Notes: a model not told the origin generated them from the sequence alone. A DNA stretch of 64,000 nucleotides from Straminergon stramineum (GCA_963920665.1 OY987266.1:23920248-23984247), one strand, 5' to 3'. Positions 11,345 through 22,960 are shown, counted from the first letter of the stretch. Numbers and translations: made by a program.

Positions 11345-11929
11345 TTAACCCCTCAAGGATAGAGACACATTTTGGGCACAAATTGTGAATAATTGCCACT
11401 TCATAATTAGGGTAGTGACAAGATCGAAAATAATTTTTTTTTTCCAAAATTCCAAAGTACGAATTTGCACTAAACTACTACGGGAATGTATGGAAAAAAT
11501 TTCAGAAACTTTGACAATACACATTGAAAGATTATGGCATTGAAGAAAATGTCTTTTTCTGACCTTGCTTGATAAGGCTACTAGACTTTAACCCCTCCTA
11601 GAGTGAGTTTTTTACACTACACATGGTTATTTTTTTTTGACATAAATTGCATCTTCTATCACATAAGTTTCATACTTGCCAAACTTTAGAATGAGAAAAG
11701 GAGTTTTGCACATGCTACCCAAAGTTACCTAAGCTACCCAAAAAGTTTAGGGCAATATAACTTTTGATCCAAACACCCGATCAAAAGAAAAATTATATTC
11801 CCACTAAGGGAGGCACATGTGTACACCTCAAATCTAAATTTCATAAACATCCATTCCAAATTGACTTTGAAGGAACCTACCCAAATTTTCAATTGTTTGA
11901 TCTATGGACAATTGTCCTTGTGGGTTTAA
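11345..11929 (-). mobile_element. TTAA-flanked element, ~575-bp class, inverted copy
   Basis: It starts TTAACCCCTCAAGG and ends in the decayed CTTGTGGGTTTAA. Read on the minus strand it matches the intact copy at 20,478-21,051: shared phrases include CACAAATTGTG followed by ATTGCCACTT near the left end, CACTACACATG in the middle, TGCACATGCTACCC, and GGAACCTACCC near the right end. An internal TTTAACCCCTCC (near 11,589) belongs to the family interior and is not a separate element end. Confidence 0.6.
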
Positions 11930-12960
11930 AAAACAACACTTTTTGTCTGATGAATTTGATGATATTGAGGTATATATATACACTATATATTTATAAAAGT
12001 ATAAGCAAAAAAGGTGCTAAAAATTTAAGAATATACTAAAGGGTTCAGGGATTTATTACCTATTAATATGTAGTCACAATACTTTGAAATTTCATAAGTT
12101 ATTCATACAGTGTCCAAATAATACACACTAAAGTGCACAAGAATCCTCTTTCACATTGCGTGAAAATTCTTTATGTTCAATGGTCGTGAATATGCTCAAT
12201 TGCAATTAGTATTGATTACAGGTGCATTCCATCAATTCATACTTGAGATTCTTGGCTGCGAGTCTGCAAGTGGCTACATGACTCCACTGATCATGTCAAC
12301 TTGCTGTTTTACACGGCCCAAAAGTACCCCAAAAGAACCCGCTTTGATGAAAATACCCCATACTCCTCCAGAGTTTCCAATTGGTGCTCATCAGCTACAC
12401 AAAAGGATTCAAAAGACTTAATGAACCGGGTCAGGTGGATGACTTTTATTCCACGCCAGAGGCCTACCGCCCACCGAAAAGTTAAAGCTTGGCACCGCAA
12501 AACTGGCACTTTTGGCTACTATGCCGAGTTACTATTATTAGACTTGTCAAAGGTTCATTGATTGATTTCCTTGTTGGGCAAGTGGAAGGAGGCTCCAACC
12601 CTCGAAAGAACACGACATTTAGATACCGTAACCAAAGATATTAAAGGTCAAAGCTTTTTTTTGGTAGAGGTTCTGAACTTGTTTCTTCCACATAGGTACA
12701 TATTGATTTTAGAAATGTACATGCAGTGTAGATGGCGGCTTTGGGTGAGCCAAACGCGGATTTGGGGGGCGTGCCCCCACCTTTACATGAAATGATCATT
12801 TTTGAATTTTCTTCACGAAATACCCAAGAACGAACCGAAAAGAGCAAGGGGAAGGGGATGAAACTCGTCTCCCGTGATCGCGGAAGCTTCCAGCAGGTTC
12901 CGAAGGTTTTGGTCGGGGATGCAACCAAGTCGCCCCCCCGCAGGCTCGCCAAATCTCAAT
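11930..12960 (+). other. Upstream flank of ABI3-like gene 1; weak small ORF
   Basis: G+C content begins to rise toward gene 1. An ATG-started 76-codon frame at 12,732-12,962 (product begins MAALGEPNADLGGVPPPLHE) has a purine-flanked ATG, but no recognised domain and no homolog seen upstream of gene 2. Overlapping frames at 12,173-12,561 are equally unsupported. I treat all as hypothetical at best. Confidence 0.2.
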
Positions 12961-14614
12961 GAACGCACGTCACGTGGCCTAAAGAGTCCACATGGACCGC
13001 CACCTCAGTGCAATTGCATTCTTCAGCCACCTGCCTTCTCTTCCCTGGCTGCATTGCGCTGCCAGCCTAGCCTTCGACTCTCTTTCGCAGAGTTTCTGTT
13101 CGGGCCACCGCCATCGCCAGCCCTCTCCTGTGTTGGACGGTGTCCCATGATCCCATCGTGTGACTGACTTCATTATAATTATCATCGTCGTCATCATCTT
13201 TTTGGGTTCTCATCCTGGTGGGGGATGCTTGCTTGTGGCGGGAGGACTGGCTCCCGACTCGCTCGTGCTTTCGGGTTGGTGCTCTCTCTCTGATCTCTCT
13301 GTTTTGGGAAATGGGTGTAACTGAAAGTGAATGCCGTTCGTCGTCGGTTGGTTACTGTTGAGGTCTGGTGGTGTGGAAGTCGGTGGGTTTTGGGAGATTG
13401 GGAAAAAGCGGTGGGGAGGGTGAGATGGTCAGTGGATGCGGGTAGAGGATTTCGGAATTGGATGCTCGGGGAGTCGGGGGTAGGGGGGTGAGGGAGGCTT
13501 GTGCTTGAAGTCCTTTCGTTTTCGGCTGTTTGACTTGTCTGGGCACCGCTCTTCTTGCCAGTGCCTTGGCATGAAGTGCAGGGGGAACGGTTGTAATGGA
13601 GGTCTGCATTGATGTTGGCAGTATCCGAGGGTAGGATTCAGCAGCAACAGCAGCTTCAACTCTCTGCCTGTGAAGTGCCATTAGTAACTTCTCCTTCACT
13701 ACAACAGATTGGGTCCTGTCGAGAGGAGCCGTTTTCTTGCTGGGGGCTACTTGAAGTTACCTAGACTCCAGGGTGAGCTACGTAGGTAGGGTGAAACATA
13801 CCTTGTTTGAGGTTTGCGAACTGGCTGTTTTCTATGGTTTGGGACTGAAGAGATCATCCGAAGACATTGACAGAACGACGGTTCCATGAGTTGCGAGGGA
13901 AGTGAGAAAGGAGGGCTTGTAGAGCCTGTGGAAGGATTGTCCTTTTGTATTCTTCCCGCAGGGTGAAAGGATTTGCGCTTGTGGTTTGGTTGAGGTGCGG
14001 ACTGGGGGCATAGAGGAAGAACAACTTTCGGTCTCAGGTGCCGCACATCCTGCCATTTGTATTTGCCTCTCTTGCAACAGTGATTTGGAAGTGGAAATAG
14101 GGGCAGGTGGATGTTACATCCGCAGCAGAAAGTGTTACTACATTCAGGTCCTTTTGCACTTGGTGTTAGAATTAGTGCTTGCAAGGGTGCTAGAAATGAA
14201 TTTAGGTTCGCCTTGCTAACACCGTTGTTAATTCTATTCGTAACATAAAGTGCGAATGGGCCTTTAGGTTCTGAAACACTTGGTGATCTTGCTTTCTCGT
14301 TTTCCAATTAGGACCTGCTGAAAATTTAATTCTTGATGTGGTGAGCCGGACATGTCGTTACTTGTTCCTCGCACCGTACTTTCTTCCATCTTACACTTCT
14401 GTAAAGCACCCGAGATATTGCGTGATTTCACTGTGATCAAAATGCGGAGTTTGATCTTTCACATGCCCACTTTTTAGGAGCCGTGCAGACTTGGCCTGGA
14501 ACTTATTCTTGCGTCACAGGTACAGAAAATGCAACCACCTGGAGTCTTGGAAAGGTAATTTGGGTGGACCCCAACTGGACCAGCATCGAGGGAGGGTTTT
14601 AGGCAGTGCGAAGC
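12961..14614 (+). promoter_or_regulatory. 5' flank and leader region of ABI3-like gene 1
   Basis: GC-richer DNA leading into the gene. A CT-rich run (GCTCTCTCTCTGATCTCTCT, 13,281-13,300) resembles the Y-patch of plant core promoters. From about 13,965 to the ATG, many blocks match the region before gene 2 (about 42,810-43,749): AGGATT-GCGCTTGTGG, CATCCTGCCATTTGTA, GCAGGTGGATGTTA, GACCTGCTGAAAAT versus GACCCGCTGAAAAT, and GGACATGTCGTTACT. Such long similarity suggests a shared leader and promoter carried along in the duplication. Transcription start and any leader intron cannot be placed by eye. Several opposed frames here (for example 13,747-14,307 minus) are regarded as chance. Confidence 0.5.
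12971..12978 (+). promoter_or_regulatory. Candidate ABRE/G-box upstream of gene 1
   Basis: CACGTGGC is a textbook ABA-response element with a G-box core, about 1.64 kb before the gene 1 ATG and at the start of the GC-richer block. ABI3-class genes are often ABA-responsive, so a role in autoregulation is plausible but only inferred. No equivalent was found before gene 2. Confidence 0.35.
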
Positions 14615-17600
14615 ATGGAGAGCAAAGGGAAACTTTTTCTGGACACGCATACTCTCCCCAGGAATCCCTTTACACAACCTGCTTCTGCTATCGTGGCGAA
14701 TCAAGGCAGTGGAGATTTCTCCTCTCAGGATGGATCCCTGCCATCTTCTTCCTCAACCTCCTCTGAACGTAACCATACAATCGACTGTGCTGACGACGTG
14801 AGTGCTTTGCTGAAGGATGACGAAGTACGTGCTATGCTGAAGAAGGTGACAGTTAACGAAAGTGTATTGAATAAGGCGATCCAGAGCTTGGGTGGCGGGG
14901 AGAAAGGTCTGAAGAGTTTGATGGGTTATATTATGTTCTGGGTGAAGCAGCAACGAGAGAGTAAATCATCGTCTCAGCAACCAGCACCTCCACTTTCCAA
15001 TCCAGCGTCACATTTCTCTCCTGCAGGGGATGGGGTTCTTCAGCCAAACTCGGACGCGATTCAGTTTCTCAGCAGTATTCTGCAGCCCCCCTCAGCAACG
15101 CAGGTTCCTGATGAAGATGTACATCCTTTTCAGCGCTTCAAGTCTCGAAGGCTAATGATGGGGGAGCCAGAGATGGATGCTGGACTTGGAGGTTTAGACA
15201 CTGGGTTTTGTCCGAGCAATTTCATCAGTACCCCGGAAGACTATAAGCCTGAGATGGCGAGTCCTGGTATGATGGCTCCATGCATCCCTCAGCTGAATTA
15301 TGGAATGCAGCAGCAGCAACCAGTAATTCCCTTTACAGCTGCACACACTGCCATGGCCCCTATACAGCCGACTCTTGCCATGACCACAAAAGCGGCACGA
15401 AGACACAGAATGGCCCGGCAGAGACAATCCTTTCATGCACGAGCAGCCAGTCATGCTGCAACAACCCCTGTTTCTGTAGGCGGTGGATCGACATGGAATA
15501 ATGCTGCTGCACTTCCGTCAGTGAAGAATTCAAGGATGCCAGGTGTCCGGACTGCTCCGCAAATTGCTCCTGTCACTGCTTCACGGAAGGTATGGTTCAG
15601 TGCTGCACGGGAATGATCTCTCGCACATATTGTAGACGCCAACCCAAAACTGCTTACTTCGTAAAGGAGATGTACAGTACGCTTGTGAGTCTCGCTCTGT
15701 TTTTGTACTGGAGAGTTTTGAAAGGCTCCCAGGATAGCACCTCGTTGACTGTGAGCGTTACTGGTTTTTGAGTTGTCTGAAATGTTGGGATTTGTCAAGC
15801 GACTACTGGTAAATACCTAAGTGCTTGAAAGTAAAAATAGAAAGTCCTCTTTGGAAGCTTGAAGCCACTAATGGTAACTTCCAAAACTTCTTTCTGCTGT
15901 TCAAAAACGTAGGGAATGATTTTTTCTTCCTATTTGAATATTTGTTACCTTCTTTGAAGCAAGTCATTCATTTTAACTCATATATATATATATATAGAAG
16001 TGTCCACTTCTGGCTATATAGGCACTCTGAGATTTCCCCTTCCAAGTCCCAAATGGGCGCTTCCATATCATTTTGGAAGCTTCAAGGAGGGTAACAAAAT
16101 GTATCAATAGAAAGAAGAAACCATATCCGCACTTCTTATCTTAGAAATATGCTTTTAAAGTTGCTATATCGACTCTCACCTTCTAAAATGGACTTTCTAT
16201 TTTAGCTTGGGCGAAATGCACCTTATACAGTGAATTCAAATCTCTACCCCTATATGGTAAAATTCCTTTGGAGTGTACCCCTATGAGGATATCAAATCTC
16301 TCTAATTGTGAGGATATTCCATATTCCTTCATTTTTTCTGATGTTTTTTAATTTTTTCAGAGCCGCAATATGGAATCCTTGACTTTACTCCTTCAAAAGG
16401 AACTTCGACCGAGTGATGTCGGTAATCTTGGGCGTATTATAATTCCCAAGGTGAGTTGGCTGCTTTTATTCCACTTGATTGTAGGTACAGCCATTTCAAT
16501 TATCATAGAATTATGTACGATTGGTTACCCGATATTAACTTTCTGTTCACCACTCGTGACTCATTTTGTAGAAAGAAGCAGAGCAGTGCATGCCGTCTCT
16601 TGCAACACGAGGAGGTGTTTCCATACAGATGGAAGATTTTGACTCAGGTCATGCCTGGAATCTCAGATACAGGTATGCATCGGTTTGTTTAGCTCCTAAT
16701 TTTTAATGCTCTTTATTTCTTATGGTAAGAATATTTGGACTGTAAAAATCTGGAGCTTGTCAGTAAGTCCTATAGCACTTCTTCTTTTTCGTATGTGCTT
16801 TTAGTTCTTTCCCTATTAGTCGTGATTGGCACCAAGTGCATTTTCTATATTCTGGTGTCGTCGCGTTTTGCATAGGGTTCCTCTCGCCTTGGGAGTTTTG
16901 AGCCATGCTGATGGCAGGTGGACTTTTGGATAGTTTCCTAGACCTCGCGGAGTTTTTTTTGTATTTTTGAACTATCGAGAGGTTACGTTTAGGATAAGTT
17001 TAGTTATTTCTTGAGGCGTAAGAGGATTTAGTTTTTTTGTAAAAAAATCCCATGCTTGAATTGCTGTTTGTTGTTGCTTGGTGTTTCTTCCAGTGTAACA
17101 CCTCCGCCTAAAGTTGGGTCTTCACGCTTAGTTACTTCGGGTTCTTCATCGTAAGTATGGATATTGAATTTTTATGAAGATTTCTTCTTAGCTCGCGTGT
17201 GCTTCAACTCCTAGTTCCGGTGCTGGTAATAGGGGTGGGGAAACGAAAATTTAGGCAGTTAACCTACGGCTGAAGAAAATGAATCCAATGTTCAATATCA
17301 TATGCATTATTCTGGGTGGTCTGGTTCCACTCAAACCGTTAAATAGTTGGTGTCCATGCCCCTGAAGTGCTTAACCTTTTATGGACATGTTTTTATGGAG
17401 TAGGTTCTGGCCAAACAACAAAAGCAGGATGTATCTATTGGAGAATACTGGTGAGCATTCTGGACTTGCAATTCATTGAGATTTGTTCATATCTTAAATC
17501 TCGTTCACCATCTCAATTAGTGTAGTTTACAATTTCTCCAGTGTTCACATCTAGTTTCTGATTACCATCAAACGACTTTCTTCGTGTTTTGCAGGGGAGT

Positions 17601-18269
17601 TCGTGAAATCACACCGCCTAGTGGAAGGAGATCTAATCTTAATTTACAGAACTCAGCAAGGGGGCTATGTAAGTTTTTTTAGTTTTTTTGGGTACAATTC
17701 TCATGACCTGGTGAATAGATGAACATCTTGGAAAGCTGTTAAGTCTAACTACTGTAAAAAAAGAGGGTTGATTTTATAAATGTCTTCATCTTGTTAGACA
17801 AGTGTCTCCGTGGACCTATGTAAGGCGGAGTGGTAAAATATCTCAAAAAGAGCGGGTTTAGTTTGAACTCCCTATTTTTATTGTAATTTTGATGACTGAA
17901 ATCTGATCTGTGTACTTGCAGGTCTTGCGAGGAAGTAAGAAGAAATCACGAAGGCTAGACATAGAACCTGTACAGGTTAAATTTGCACACAGCTCGGCTA
18001 AAGGTTTCTCAGAGGAATCGACGTCTCCTAAGGAGAATGGCATGCTCGTTCAGCGGCTTTATGGAGGTGGACCTCTAGACAAGGGCGTAAAGGAGGAGCC
18101 AGTGACACTCGACGATGATCCGTTTTTTAAGGAAATGGTGCTGAGCATGGGTACCTCTTTTGAGTCTGACAGCATTTGCCTTGAAACCTTGGAACGGTTT
18201 CCAAGTTTGAACTTGGACTTCCCCCTGGATGAGATGATAGCGGCGTCAAAGATAGAGCCCGAGGGTTAG
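14615..18269 (+). CDS. ABI3/VP1-like B3-domain transcription factor, copy 1 (six exons)
   Basis: Nuclear activator of the ABI3/VP1 family, expected to bind RY (CATGCA) sites and act with ABRE-binding bZIP factors in ABA, desiccation or maturation responses. Coding exons: 14,615-15,589, 16,361-16,450, 16,572-16,672, 17,404-17,450, 17,595-17,668, 17,922-18,269; every intron is GT-AG and the spliced product is 544 residues. Residues ~30-50 form a Ser-rich patch recalling B1 (GSGDFSSQDGSLPSSSS). Residues ~85-113 hold LNKAIQSLGGGEKGLKSLMG, the helix block of ABI3 proteins. Residues 259-277 are the basic B2 motif KAARRHRMARQRQSFHARA. B3 covers ~332-434, with LGRIIIPK, the MEDFDSG turn and FWPNNKSRMYLLENTGEFV. 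The tail carries VKEEP, which fits a SUMO consensus, and acidic LDDDPF. The ATG at 14,615 is the first after an in-frame TAG (14,600-14,602) and aligns with copy 2. The family assignment is firm. Confidence 0.93.
17094..17150 (+). other. Candidate 57-nt in-frame cassette exon in intron 3 of gene 1
   Basis: The segment is preceded by a good acceptor (TTTCTTCCAG) and followed by a consensus donor (GTAAGT). It is 57 nt long, keeps the phase of the flanking exons and contains no stop. If included it would add 19 residues rich in Ser, Thr and Pro inside the B3 domain, just before FWPNNKSRM, probably disabling DNA binding. The matching intron segment of gene 2 (46,538-46,594) has an in-frame TGA and a lost donor. 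Usage is pure inference. Confidence 0.25.
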
Positions 18270-19150
18270 ATGACCATCAACAGTTTGGATCGAAGTCATT
18301 CTTTTGGGGTCGGGCTTCAGACAGCTCACCAGTGAACCAGAATTCCAACATGAAAGGGTTCCTATGAGGAAAGAAGGAAGGAACCGCTCTTGCAGGGGGG
18401 AGGGGATTTCAGTTTATGAAGACACAATGTGCAGTAAGCTGTAATTCTTTTCCAGGTGAGTTGTGTCGCAGGACTACTCGTCTAAAAGCTTTTGGAGACG
18501 GGCAGAGATTCTCCATTCCAGAACTTCAGAAGAAGATAGTTCTGTACGATCCCTTTGGTTTCGTTATCTTCAGGATGCACTAGGCACCTTTGAATTGTGG
18601 CGTAATCACATACCCTCCATGGTCTTCGATTTATTTGATTTTTCGTTTTTCGTTTCAGGAGGATGGATTGGTTGCCCCTTCGGTTGGCTTTTCTGTTGCC
18701 TTATCATTTAGCTCTGAGCAGATATGTATCCAAGTACAACAACCAACCTTGTTTGCTTGAGCAATGAGTTTTTTAGTGTAGCTGCTCCTCGATTGTAGTG
18801 CAAGACTCTGTTTGAAACTTTACCAAGTAATACCGGCACCTTGCAACGTAAGACTGTAAATGTTTGTCTTTGTAGCCCTAGTTGCTGGGATACCGTAGAT
18901 AAGTTCTGAACATTTACAAAATATGGTATTATCACCATATGCTGTTTGGGTAAACCCACCCTTTGATATGACTATTAGGCATACCATACTCTGTAACTAC
19001 TGTGTAAACTACCAAAGTCACAGTATTTGTAAAATAACTAAATTGGTGTAGGCTAAAGATGTTACTGTTTGTACAGAATTAAAAGTTTGTAGTGACTATA
19101 ATTTTGGGTTAAGTAGAACCAACCCATGCACTTTTCCCCCAATAAAAACG
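18270..19150 (+). other. 3' UTR and downstream flank of gene 1
   Basis: Several blocks are shared with the region after gene 2 (47,706-48,311): CCTATGAGGAAAGAAGG versus CTATGAGGAAAGAAGG, GACACAATG, a TTTAGCTCTGAGCAG segment, and TATCCAAGTAC. This supports transcribed 3' sequence. An AATAAA signal is present at 19,141-19,146; others could be used. Opposed short frames here (18,463-18,711 plus and 18,708-18,959 minus) are rejected. Confidence 0.5.
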
Positions 19151-20281
19151 TTGGAATTTGTAAATTGTTGTAAATGGAAATATAGAGTTTGTTTTTGTTG
19201 GAATTAGAGACCCTAATTAGCTAGGAGGGTTGAAGACTTAAAAAATAACCAAATGTGAAATAGGGGAAAGGGTTCTTGGAGACTCATCTTTGTATCCAAA
19301 GTTGAATATGAGGGTGATTTGGATCACTTCTATATATCATTATCCACATTTACCTATGGTATTTACTATTCTTGGAGTATTTTCTTTTCTTGGCATATTT
19401 TTTGAGTTATATTGATATTGATGTTATAGAATAAGCCAACATCTACAATAATTTTGTGCAATTGTGTCTAAAAAGTAATCAAGCATTATCTTGTTCTTCA
19501 ATTGCCTAATTTTGGTTTTAATATCCTATATTTTCTTCATGTGCTTTTTTGGGACATTATATGAGTAAAGCAAAAATTTGAAATGTTGACAATTGCTATA
19601 TCTAAGGGAAGCATGCCTATATTACCATGCAAATTTGTTGTCTAGTTACTTTGGAGAAGCTATTTGTCAACTCATGTAGTTTTTAGAGATAGAAAAGTTT
19701 GAGAGAAGCCACATGTAGAAAGAAGTAAAGTCAATCTGACAAGAAATGATATTTTTTTGATTTTTCAAAGTTTTTTTGGAACTAAATTGGGAAAGTGTGG
19801 GTAGCCCCTTACTAAACTACATGTTACATGTCCCCTCTACAAGTGCATTGTCATGATGTTAAAGGGTTGCTAAGATTGTAGTAATAGGTAGGTGATTGAT
19901 GCAAATGGGAGGGTCCAATAGATGTTGGAATTGGGTGACTAACAACATTGGGTTGTTCTACCTAAAATGCAACCCTAGACTTTCATAAATGACTTTCATA
20001 AATAGAGGAAATACATTTTAGGCAAGAATCTATAGACATTGGATTTTATAAGGTGTCACAATTAGAAGTAGTTATCTTAGTCACTCTACTAAATTGGTTT
20101 GATTGTCCCTTGAAAGATGTGATGAGTGTATAATATCCTTAAGCTATAAAATTATTGTGGCATCTGTGAAATTCATCATACTATTGCCCTCAATAAGCAT
20201 CCATTATATTCCAATTATACTATGGAACTTGAACCATCCTCATATTGTGACTTGGCATAAATGATTGTTTTACCATCAACC
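19151..20281. other. No recognised gene
   Basis: AT-rich spacer after gene 1. No open frame with a domain, no tandem repeat and no paired terminal repeats seen. Confidence 0.4.
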
Positions 20282-20296
20282 TACTCCCTCCATTCC
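20282..20296 (+). mobile_element. Stowaway-like MITE end
   Basis: TA followed by CTCCCTCCATTCC is the hallmark terminal sequence of Stowaway (Tc1/mariner) MITEs with their TA target. The matching GGAGGGAG end was not found downstream before the next element at 20,478, so this is a truncated or decayed copy. Confidence 0.5.
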
Positions 20297-20477
20297 AAAA
20301 TAATTGTCTGCAATTTTGTTGAGATTTTTTTATGCCAATTTCATTGATCATATTGTCAAAAATTAATTAAGAAAGGTTCTAAATTTTATATCATTAGAAT
20401 CAATGAAGAACATTGCCCGTGTTCATTGCAACCTAAATAAAATTAGTCACAAGGAAGTCTCTATATGGTCGACCTAC

Positions 20478-21051
20478 TTAACCCCTAAAGGACCGAATGA
20501 CCATTGAACGTACACAGGTAATCTCGGGTAGGTTTGTATGAAGTCATTTTCTGATGGATGTTCTTTAAATTTTGACACATGGTGTGAACATGTATCCCCT
20601 AAGTGGGAATATAATTTTTTTTCCAATCAAGTGCCCAAATCAAAAGTTATGCTGCCCTAAGCTTTTCTGGCAGCTCGGGTAGCATGTGCAAAACACCTCC
20701 TCTACTTCTGAAATTTGGTAGGTATGTAACTTACATGATATAAGATGAAAATGTCAAAAATAAATAAACATGTGTAGTGTAAAAATCTCACTTTAGGAGG
20801 AGTTAAAGGCTGTTGGCCCTGTCGGGCAAGGTAAAAAAAAACTTTTTCTCCTAACTTCAAACGTTATAATCTTTCTATCCGTACGGTCAAAGTTTCTGAA
20901 TTTTTTTTCACATATTCCCATAGTAGTCTAGTACATATTTGTACAGTTGAATTTTTTTTTTTTTAAATTTACATTTTTTTCTCACTGCCCTAAAAAGTGG
21001 CAATTTTTCACAATTTGTGTCTAAAATGTGCCTTGGTCCTTTAGGGGTTAA
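20478..21051 (+). mobile_element. TTAA-flanked element, 574 bp, best-preserved copy
   Basis: It has perfect 17-bp terminal inverted repeats: TTAACCCCTAAAGGACC (20,478-20,494) and GGTCCTTTAGGGGTTAA (21,035-21,051). No further direct repeat was found outside the TTAA on either side, so TTAA itself is the likely target duplication. No coding capacity. Diverged relatives: 11,345-11,929 (inverted), 22,961-23,028, 49,640-49,990 and 63,740-63,930. Confidence 0.75.
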
Positions 21052-21348
21052 AACAACCTTAAAAACCAAACATGATACAATATCATGCTCTTGAAATCAA
21101 ATGAGAACTTAATCCCAAGGATGCAACCCGGATGGGTAAGGTAATCACCAAAATACTTTGATTATTGGACGAATAGGTGCACTCTTTGTTTCTACACTTT
21201 ACAAAAAAATCATTCATCGAACTTTTCAAGTCTGCAACATCCTTACAATTTTTTCACAATGAGCAACTAGCATGAAAAAAAATTGTGAAATGAATCAAAA
21301 CCATTAACATCAATAAGGATCTAACACATTCAATTCATAGACTCATAC

Positions 21349-21362
21349 CACTACCAGAAAAA
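21349..21362 (+). mobile_element. CACTA-type transposon terminus
   Basis: CACTACCAGAAAAA matches the conserved end of plant CACTA (En/Spm) elements. The next ~300 bases carry many copies of a TTTTGCAAT / ATTGCAAAA motif in both orientations, as expected of CACTA subterminal repeats. The opposite terminus was not found, so the element's extent is unknown. Confidence 0.5.
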
Positions 21363-21744
21363 GGTCCATTTCCAATATTTTACCATCAATTTTGCAATGG
21401 TTTTGCAATAAAAAGAAGTGGAATTGACTTTAAAGTGGTTCATAATTCATTGTAAAACCATGGATGCAACAATAGAAAAACCATTGCAAAGGTGTATAGT
21501 ATAAAAGTAGTTGATGTTTGCTACAAAACTATTACAAATGCAAGCACAATATTGTTAAAACCAAATTACAAAATCATTGCAAAATTATAGAGTGGTGAGA
21601 TTCATCTCTAATTTAAATTAATTATGAAAAAAATCATTGCAAAATTGTTGAAGAAATAAATACAAAATTGATAGAATACAATTGTGAAATGAAATTTTAA
21701 TTAAAGAAATTGTTTAAATAGAAATTACTCTCGACTCTATTTTT

Positions 21745-21797
21745 GAAAAAGCCCCATGTTTCCTTGATGTTTGATAAAGGAAACATGGGTCTTTTTC
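21745..21797 (+). repeat. Short near-perfect hairpin
   Basis: Two 21-bp arms (21,745-21,765 and 21,777-21,797) pair with one mismatch around an 11-base loop; the shared arm core is CCCATGTTTCCTT. It might be a very small MITE or a structured RNA. It is too short and unaccompanied to call a microRNA. Confidence 0.5.
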
Positions 21798-22437
21798 ATA
21801 AACAAAAGTAGTATCAGTTACAGGCTATTACAACTTAGTGCCTATTTAGGTGGCCATGTAAGCTCCAAATGGGAGTTGTGTGAGTCAATCCTATGTCCTC
21901 CAAAGCTCAAGGCAAGACTTGCTACTAGTACTTTGCAATTCACTTGTATAAGGATTTTTTGCATTTATTTTGGGCAATGCACAAAGCAATCTTCGTTGGA
22001 GTGATGTAGTTGTTTGCACCTATATAAATGGACAAAACATAAAAAGTCCGGATGAAACTTAAACTTCCATACTTAGATAGCAAGTTCAATATTTTAAAAT
22101 ATAGTTCTTAAAATATCTAGCATTTATGTCAATAAAATAGATTATATTGGATTGCTATTCTACAACTTGTTCATTCCATACAAATGGATCTCTTAGGATC
22201 CATCTAATTAAGCTTCTTACTATTCACTTACCCTAAATTTTCTACCCTACAAGACTACCTCAATGGCTACACACATGATGCATGAATCTCTCCCATATCT
22301 TTAGAGCTACATTATGTGTGTACAAAGAAGAGAAGACATGGATTTTGTACAAGCAAGGTGGTAGGAGGTAAAATAAATCATGAGAGATGTGTAAATTAGG
22401 ATTAGTAAGAGCTCAACTGCTTATAATCAAGTCAAAA

Positions 22438-22808
22438 GCAAGAATTGTGTTCAAAGTAGAATTTTAGACCTCATTTTGGCATAATAAAATAATTGTTTTA
22501 AGAAAACTTTGAACTAATTTAATGTGGAAAATCAAGCTAACTTCTAAAAATTTTCTTGAGATTTTGAGCCTCCAATAAAAAGTTATAGATAAATTTCATG
22601 GAGGGGTTGGAAGGGACATTGTCTTTGACATTTTTAAACATCTTCTCTAAATTTTGTCCATAATTTTTTTTTGGAGGCTCAAAATCACAAATGTGTTTTC
22701 GGAGATGAAAGTCAACTTCTTTTTTCACATTACTTGAGTTCAAAGTTTAAAAAAAAATTATTATGCCAAAATGAGATTTGAAATTCTATTTTGAATACAA
22801 TTCCTATG
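22438..22808. mobile_element. Foldback element with ~145-bp imperfect arms
   Basis: The left arm (about 22,438-22,580) and right arm (about 22,665-22,808) are inverted copies. Paired landmarks: CATTTTGGCATAATAA with TTATTATGCCAAAATG, AACTTTGAAC with GTTCAAAGTT, and GATTTTGAGCCTCCAA with TTGGAGGCTCAAAATC. The ~85-bp centre is unique. The open frame on the minus strand (22,537-22,743) lies inside the foldback and is not a gene. Confidence 0.6.
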
Positions 22809-22960
22809 TTTCTAACAATGAATATTCAAGCTCTCATCTTCAAATTATAGGCCCATATCCTTTGAGGATTCATGGAAGAGAATGGATTTCATTATAAAAA
22901 CAACCTCTCCACCCTCCAATTTCACGGAAAAGTCAATGAAGTAAGCTACATCAAATTTTC

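Noticed and set aside
13352..14307. Minus-strand frames up to 186 codons in the gene 1 5' flank
   Set aside because: Low-complexity Pro/Ser-rich products without domains, not matched in the corresponding gene 2 flank.
14606..14614. Start of gene 1 nine bases upstream
   Set aside because: That codon is GTG, not ATG. The first in-frame ATG after the TAG is 14,615 and aligns with the gene 2 start.
20793..20815. Separate TTAA element end inside the 574-bp element
   Set aside because: CTTTAGGAGGAGTTAAAGG is present at the equivalent place in the inverted relative (11,589) and is part of the family interior.
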